DNA of 64,000 bases from Paenibacillus sp. PL2-23. Its GTDB lineage: Bacteria > Bacillota > Bacilli > Paenibacillales > Paenibacillaceae. The position numbers were made by a program, and so were the translations under genes. The stretch lies in the NCBI RefSeq assembly GCF_040834005.1, contig NZ_CP162129.1:973501-1037500 (forward strand), written 5' to 3'. This document shows, piece by piece, positions 59,787-64,000 of this stretch. Position 1 is the first letter of the stretch. Each line of letters starts with the position of its first letter. The notes under the pieces were generated by a model, which worked only from the letters and a program-made list of their open reading frames with translations, searched no databases and had not been told where the DNA came from.

Positions 59787-60956
59787 TCATTCCTTTGCTT
59801 CGGCTGTTGCTTCTGCTTCCGTCGTTTCGGTCAAAGTGTTCGTAATTTTGGCTTTGCCGCGAATCTCTTCAAGCCAAGCGTTCGCCAGCTGGTTCGTCTC
59901 GTCGCTGGTCAGCTTCAGGCGAATCAGCTCCTTCTTCTCGTCGAAGTTGGCGGTGGAAGCTTCCTTGTAATCGGTTTTCTTAATAATGTGGTAGCCGAAG
60001 TCGCTTTGCACCACATCGCTGATCTGATCGATCTCCAGCGCGAATGCCGCATTGGCGAACGGCTCCACCATATCCGTCTTCGCAAAGAAGCCCAAATCTC
60101 CGCCGCCAGCTGCAGAACCGTCCGTGGATTTCGCCTGCGCCGTCTCCGCGAAGTCTGCGCCTGCCTTCAGCTCGGCAAGAATAGCGTCTGCCTCCTCCTT
60201 GGTTTCAACCAGGATGTGGGAAGCGCGCACTTGCTCCGGCGCTTCGCCGAGGCTGGATTTGTTCTGGTCAAAATAAGTCTGAATTTCCTCGTCCGTAACC
60301 TCCGTCTTAGGCTCCAGCACCTTGCGGAGCATCGCGCTGATGCGAACCTGATCGCGAAGATCGTCAACCGTCATGCCGTACTGCATAAGCTGGTTGTTGA
60401 AATCCTCTTCGCTTGGGAATTGCAGCTTGATGATATCGATTTCGTCAGTTACATCCTGATCCGTGATGGAGATGCTGGCTGCGTCTGCTTCCTGCTGCAC
60501 CAGCTTCTCGGTGATCAGGTTGTCGAGGGCTGCTTCCCCATTGGCGTCCACCAGCAGCTCGTAAAGCTCGTCCTGCGTAATATTCTCGCCATTAACCGTT
60601 GCAACGGCACCGTTGCCGCCTCCGCCAAGCGGATTCATGACCAGCACAATAATGAGAGCCGCGGCCAGCAGGGCACTGAGCACGATCCAGCCGATCGGGC
60701 CCTTCTTGCCAGGCGCCCCAGCTCCGGATTCGTTGTTGTCGGCTGCGGAGTAGGCGGCCGCCGAAGCCGCTGCCGTCTCGGAGGCTGCAAGACGGGAAGC
60801 CTCCTTGCCTTCGTCGTTGCTCTCCGATGTGACGGCTGCTTCTGCAGGCTCTGCTCCAGTCGTCTCTTCTCCGTAGGTATAGCGTTCTTCTTGCTTCTCT
60901 TGCGCAGCCTCGCCTTCTGTCTGTTGGCCAGTGGACTGCGATTCCTTATTATTCAT
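59787..60956 (-). CDS. Membrane-anchored PrsA/PpiC-type peptidyl-prolyl isomerase
   Basis: About 389 residues from ATG 60956 behind GAAGGGAG. Unlike lipoprotein PrsA it has a long Glu/Ala/Ser-rich cytoplasmic segment (about 1-88), one membrane helix (about 90-108), then SurA_N-like chaperone regions (about 118-245) and a parvulin domain (about 245-340) with VRASHILVETKEEADAIL and GGGDLGFFAK. The domain folds exported proteins. The Ala/Glu-rich cytoplasmic tail is unusual for a PrsA. Confidence 0.85.
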   Translation of the reverse strand: MNNKESQSTGQQTEGEAAQEKQEERYTYGEETTGAEPAEAAVTSESNDEGKEASRLAASETAAASAAAYSAADNNESGAGAPGKKGPIGWIVLSALLAAALIIVLVMNPLGGGGNGAVATVNGENITQDELYELLVDANGEAALDNLITEKLVQQEADAASISITDQDVTDEIDIIKLQFPSEEDFNNQLMQYGMTVDDLRDQVRISAMLRKVLEPKTEVTDEEIQTYFDQNKSSLGEAPEQVRASHILVETKEEADAILAELKAGADFAETAQAKSTDGSAAGGGDLGFFAKTDMVEPFANAAFALEIDQISDVVQSDFGYHIIKKTDYKEASTANFDEKKELIRLKLTSDETNQLANAWLEEIRGKAKITNTLTETTEAEATAEAKE

Positions 60957-61141
60957 TCCATAAACTCCCTTCAATTTGCAATTCTTACCCTACTATATCA
61001 GAACGAAAACAAAAAAACCTTAATCTAACATAAAAAAAGGTCGTCGAAGCGGGTCGAATCTTCGATCTGGTGCATGTATACTAGAACTGTCTGATTTTTA
61101 TGTCACAAGAGGAAGCTTATGGCTACGGGAGGGAACAGTCC

Positions 61142-62596
61142 TTGAGAAGAGATAGGGGCATAATCGTCAAATTATTGCTATTGCTGCTGCTGCCGTTACT
61201 CGCATATCTCATTCTTCCATTGACTCCTTACGATATGAGGATATCTGACCCGGAGGGCCATTTCTACATTGTTAGCCTGGTATCTGCTATTGGACTGGCC
61301 GTTGCCATTATGGTCGGCATTGTAGCCGCGCAGATGCGTAATATTAAGGTGAGCTTCTTATCGCTGTCTTATGTATCGCTTGCCGCTATGTTTATTCTTC
61401 ACGGCTTAGGCACACCCGGCCTGCTCACGGATCACGCCGCCATCTCGGGCAACAGCGCCCAGCTGAGCGTGCTGCTGTCCGCCTTCTGGCTGTGGCTGTG
61501 CTCCATCTCGGGAGATCGGAGGCTCGTCCGATGGCTCGCAGCCAGACAGCGTCTGTTGCTTCCCGTATGGACGGCCAGCTTGATCGGCTTCGGCTTGTAT
61601 GTGTGGCTGTACCCCGATATGATCACGCTGCTTCATCTAAGAGGGGACATTGGCAAGTGGATCACAACTGGTCTGATCCTCGGCATGACGGCTTGGTCCG
61701 TGTACCGCAACCTGCAGACCTTTCTTGTATCGCGCTTTCCGCTTCAGCTCGCGATTGTATACAGCTCAGGCTGGATGCTTGTGGCGCAAGTTATATTAGT
61801 AACGGGCCAAATATGGATGCTCAGCTGGTGGCTGTATCATTTCCTGCTGCTGGCCTCCGTCATCGTGATTGCGGCGGGTATCGTCCGTGAATATTTGAGC
61901 TCGGGCACTCTGCTGGGATCCGTCAAGCGTCTGTTCCGGGCGAACGCGCAGGATTGGATTCATACCTGCATGTCGCCGAGCGTGCAGCAGCTGGTGCTTG
62001 CAACAGAAGCCAAGGACGCCTATACGGCGGGACATAATTATCGCGTCGCGCTGTATGCGGTGAAGCTTGGCGAAGAGATGGGCCTGCCCTCCTCGCAGCT
62101 GAGAGCCATCGCGCAAGGCGCGCTGGTGCATGATATTGGCAAGCTGTACATTCCAGACGGTATTCTCAACAAGCCGGGCAGGCTGACAGAGTCGGAACGC
62201 GCCATGATGGAAGCACATCCCATGACAGGCTTTGACCTGTGCAAGCGGCTGGGATTCATGACGGAGGAGCTCGCGGTCGTTCGCTCCCATCACGAGAGAT
62301 GGAACGGAAGCGGTTACCCCGATCGTCTGCACGGAGAATCCATCCCGCTCGTCGCGCGGATTGCGGCGATTGCCGATGTGTACGACGCGCTGACCTCCTC
62401 ACGCTCCTATCGTGCCGCATTGTCCCATGAGGAAGCGATGCGAATATTGCTGCAGGAGAGCGGCACGCATTTCGACCCCAGATGCATCAGCGCATGGGAG
62501 CGGCTGACGAACGACCAGCAGTCGTTCTTCCAGGAAGCATGGCGGCTCAGTCCGCATACTGATCATCCCGACAAGGAGCAGAAGCTGGCTCGCTAG
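61142..62596 (+). CDS. Membrane HD-GYP domain protein, probable cyclic di-GMP phosphodiesterase
   Basis: About 484 residues from TTG 61142, which has GGGAGGGAA six bases upstream; an ATG at 61100 has none and lies close to the likely transcript start (-10 TATACT at about 61077). Eight membrane helices (about 8-260), then HD-GYP (about 290-470) with HNYRVALYA, HDIGKLYI, HPMTGFDL and HHERWNGSGYPDRL: the HD pair and the GYP residues are present. No HAMP. A second HD-GYP enzyme besides that at 56237. The next gene follows 57 bases downstream. Confidence 0.9.
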   Translation: MRRDRGIIVKLLLLLLLPLLAYLILPLTPYDMRISDPEGHFYIVSLVSAIGLAVAIMVGIVAAQMRNIKVSFLSLSYVSLAAMFILHGLGTPGLLTDHAAISGNSAQLSVLLSAFWLWLCSISGDRRLVRWLAARQRLLLPVWTASLIGFGLYVWLYPDMITLLHLRGDIGKWITTGLILGMTAWSVYRNLQTFLVSRFPLQLAIVYSSGWMLVAQVILVTGQIWMLSWWLYHFLLLASVIVIAAGIVREYLSSGTLLGSVKRLFRANAQDWIHTCMSPSVQQLVLATEAKDAYTAGHNYRVALYAVKLGEEMGLPSSQLRAIAQGALVHDIGKLYIPDGILNKPGRLTESERAMMEAHPMTGFDLCKRLGFMTEELAVVRSHHERWNGSGYPDRLHGESIPLVARIAAIADVYDALTSSRSYRAALSHEEAMRILLQESGTHFDPRCISAWERLTNDQQSFFQEAWRLSPHTDHPDKEQKLAR

Positions 62597-62653
62597 CGGG
62601 CAGGGAATTGCAGTCTCGGAGTCAACATACATAGCAGCATCGGAGGGAATGAC

Positions 62654-64000
62654 GTGAACAGGATGTCGCTGCGGACCAAAGGCTTGATCTTTATTTTCTT
62701 AATTTCATTTATCCCCTTGCTCCTGGCGGGAGCGGGCAATTATTCTGCCGTTAAGGAAGCTATGCTCCATTCCGAGATTGAGAAGATCGGCAGCAAGCAG
62801 AAGAGCCAAGCCGATAATATAGCGGCCTGGATGGACATCAGGCGCGCGGAAGTGCAAGTGATGAGCCGGACGAGCGCCGTCCGGTTCGGAACGAACGAGG
62901 AGCGGCTGAATTATTTCCAGCGGGAGTTGGTGAGAAGCGGCTTCACTTATCATGCGCTGGGCTTCATCGGGCCGGACGGTGTCGCGTTCCGAAGCGACGG
63001 CTCTCCGCGGGACATGAGCGAGGAGCCGTTCTTCCGGGCTGCGATGGATGGCGATCTTATGATAACGGACCCTTACAGGCCGGCGTATTCCCTGGTGGAG
63101 CAGGCCTTTATCGTTGTGCCTGTCTACGGCATCGGCACGGAAATAGTAGGCGCGATCTACGGGACCATCCCGTTCACCTCGTTTAACCGCTTCTTCGATT
63201 TTGCGGATGAGGATAGCCGAATTCGATTCTATAACGATCAGGGCGGCATCATTTATACGTCCAATTCGCCTAATGCCACTCCGTCAACTGTCATGTCGGA
63301 CCCTGTGCTGAGTGTCGTGTCTGAAGAGATGCTGAACCGGAGTGAGGGCCATGTGACCGTGAAAGCGAGAGCCCAGCACGAGCAATATATGGTGTTCTAC
63401 GCCAAGGTGCAGGGAACGCCGTGGCGGATCGCTCTTCAGGAGCCGACCAGCAAGATGGAGGCGCTGCTTACGCCGATATTCTGGAGAATCGTCACGACGA
63501 TCGCCATATCGGAAATCATCATCGCCGTGTTTTTTTTCCTCTACTTCGAAGCTATTGTGAAGCGGCTGGAACGGATTCTGAAGGTGACGGAGCAGGCGGC
63601 GGCAGGAGAGTTCCAGGCGGAGCATCTCGACACCTCGCAGAATGACGAGATTGGGCAGCTGGCGCATTCCGTCAACGGCATGATGGAGCATCTGCAGGAG
63701 ATGTTCGATCAGCTGGGTGCGATTATCAATCAGAACCAGTATGGCTTTATCGTGCTTGACGACGAATATAGAGTGACCTATTTGAACAAAACCGCGGAGG
63801 AGATGCTTGGCTACAAAACCTCGGAGCTGGCGGGGCACGCGACGCCTCTCTTGTTCATTGACCCTGATGAGATCAGGGAGGAGGCGCAGCGCTTGTCCGA
63901 TGAGCTGGGCCGGGAGGTGTCTCCAGGGCTATCCGTATTTAAGGAGCTCCGCAGCAACAAATTTTCGTATGAACGCGAATGGACGTTTATTCATAAGGAC
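62654..64000 (+). CDS. dCache-HAMP-PAS sensor protein, 3'-truncated by window edge
   Basis: At least 449 residues from GTG 62654 behind GGAGGGAAT; the frame is open to the end. Two membrane helices (about 8-28 and 280-300) flank a dCache sensor (YNDQGGIIYTS and FYAKVQGTPWRIAL). A HAMP domain follows (about 300-350), then a PAS domain with IVLDDEYRVTYLNKTAEEML. The output domain lies outside; it could be a histidine kinase, GGDEF or HD-GYP. Linkage to the HD-GYP gene favours second-messenger output. Confidence 0.85.
   Translation, partial: MNRMSLRTKGLIFIFLISFIPLLLAGAGNYSAVKEAMLHSEIEKIGSKQKSQADNIAAWMDIRRAEVQVMSRTSAVRFGTNEERLNYFQRELVRSGFTYHALGFIGPDGVAFRSDGSPRDMSEEPFFRAAMDGDLMITDPYRPAYSLVEQAFIVVPVYGIGTEIVGAIYGTIPFTSFNRFFDFADEDSRIRFYNDQGGIIYTSNSPNATPSTVMSDPVLSVVSEEMLNRSEGHVTVKARAQHEQYMVFYAKVQGTPWRIALQEPTSKMEALLTPIFWRIVTTIAISEIIIAVFFFLYFEAIVKRLERILKVTEQAAAGEFQAEHLDTSQNDEIGQLAHSVNGMMEHLQEMFDQLGAIINQNQYGFIVLDDEYRVTYLNKTAEEMLGYKTSELAGHATPLLFIDPDEIREEAQRLSDELGREVSPGLSVFKELRSNKFSYEREWTFIHKD

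Noticed and set aside
61100-61141. ATG 61100 as start of the HD-GYP gene
   Set aside because: No ribosome site and probably only about 10-15 bases from transcript start; TTG 61142 has a good one. Not excluded.

Overview
The window reads as chromosomal DNA of an endospore-forming, mid-GC Firmicute of the Paenibacillaceae (Paenibacillus, Cohnella or a close relative). Grounds: Bacillus-type ribosome binding sites and frequent GTG/TTG starts, a spore-coat transglutaminase (tgl), a YheC/YheD-type ATP-grasp protein, an IDEAL-domain protein, two SLH-domain cell-surface proteins, a YtxJ-like bacillithiol-redox protein, a KhtTU-type K+/H+ antiporter and an OhrR-type regulator. No rRNA, tRNA or CRISPR array was recognised.

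Layout. 1-3.7 kb: end of a flavoprotein, two small membrane-protein genes, and a TnpB-only IS200/IS605-type element with a probable omega RNA; the element appears to split a gene. 3.8-9.1 kb: a convergent histidine kinase/response regulator pair and a large SLH surface protein. 9.5-12.7 kb: a sulfur-trafficking island (TusA-rhodanese, rhodanese-persulfide dioxygenase, TusA, CsoR/CstR-type repressor, DsrE) with four copies of one 16-bp palindromic operator. 12.7-22.3 kb: uridine kinase, glpD behind a leader terminator, an AIM24-family protein, a GH29 fucosidase with a divergent AraC regulator, an aldo/keto reductase, a membrane diguanylate cyclase with an apparent ATT start, and an IDEAL protein. 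22.3-22.8 kb: five 102-bp tandem repeats. 22.9-28.1 kb: an orphan histidine kinase and a three-gene sugar ABC importer. 28.1-35.1 kb: hflX with an attenuator-like leader, a 5'-nucleotidase-type enzyme, small membrane-anchored helical proteins, an aspartate-less response regulator and a secreted coiled-coil protein behind another leader terminator. 35.1-44.4 kb: HAD phosphatase, Tgl, lipoprotein cyclophilin, OhrR, a three-gene diaminopropionate/adenylating-enzyme operon, an ATP-grasp protein, a second SLH protein and YtxJ. 44.5-48.4 kb: potABCD polyamine importer. 48.4-49.3 kb: repeats and the tail of a lost MFS transporter. 49.3-64 kb: HAD phosphatase, mtlD, 51-bp hairpin repeats, a divergent IF-3 paralogue, a Fur-box ABC exporter, khtTU, HD-GYP proteins, deoC, aldose epimerase, a PrsA-like foldase and a truncated dCache sensor.

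How the genes work together. The clearest regulon is the sulfide/persulfide island: one repressor probably controls three promoters through matching operators. Cyclic-dinucleotide signalling recurs (one GGDEF, two HD-GYP proteins, and a KhtT-type antiporter subunit whose family binds c-di-AMP). The least familiar assemblies are the diaminopropionate synthase pair with a stand-alone adenylate-forming enzyme, the IF-3 paralogue, the Asp-less receiver, and the hairpin-bearing tandem repeats at 22.3 and 51.3 kb.

All assignments come from reading sequence and motifs; no database search was run, so family names are recognition calls and regulatory sites are predictions.
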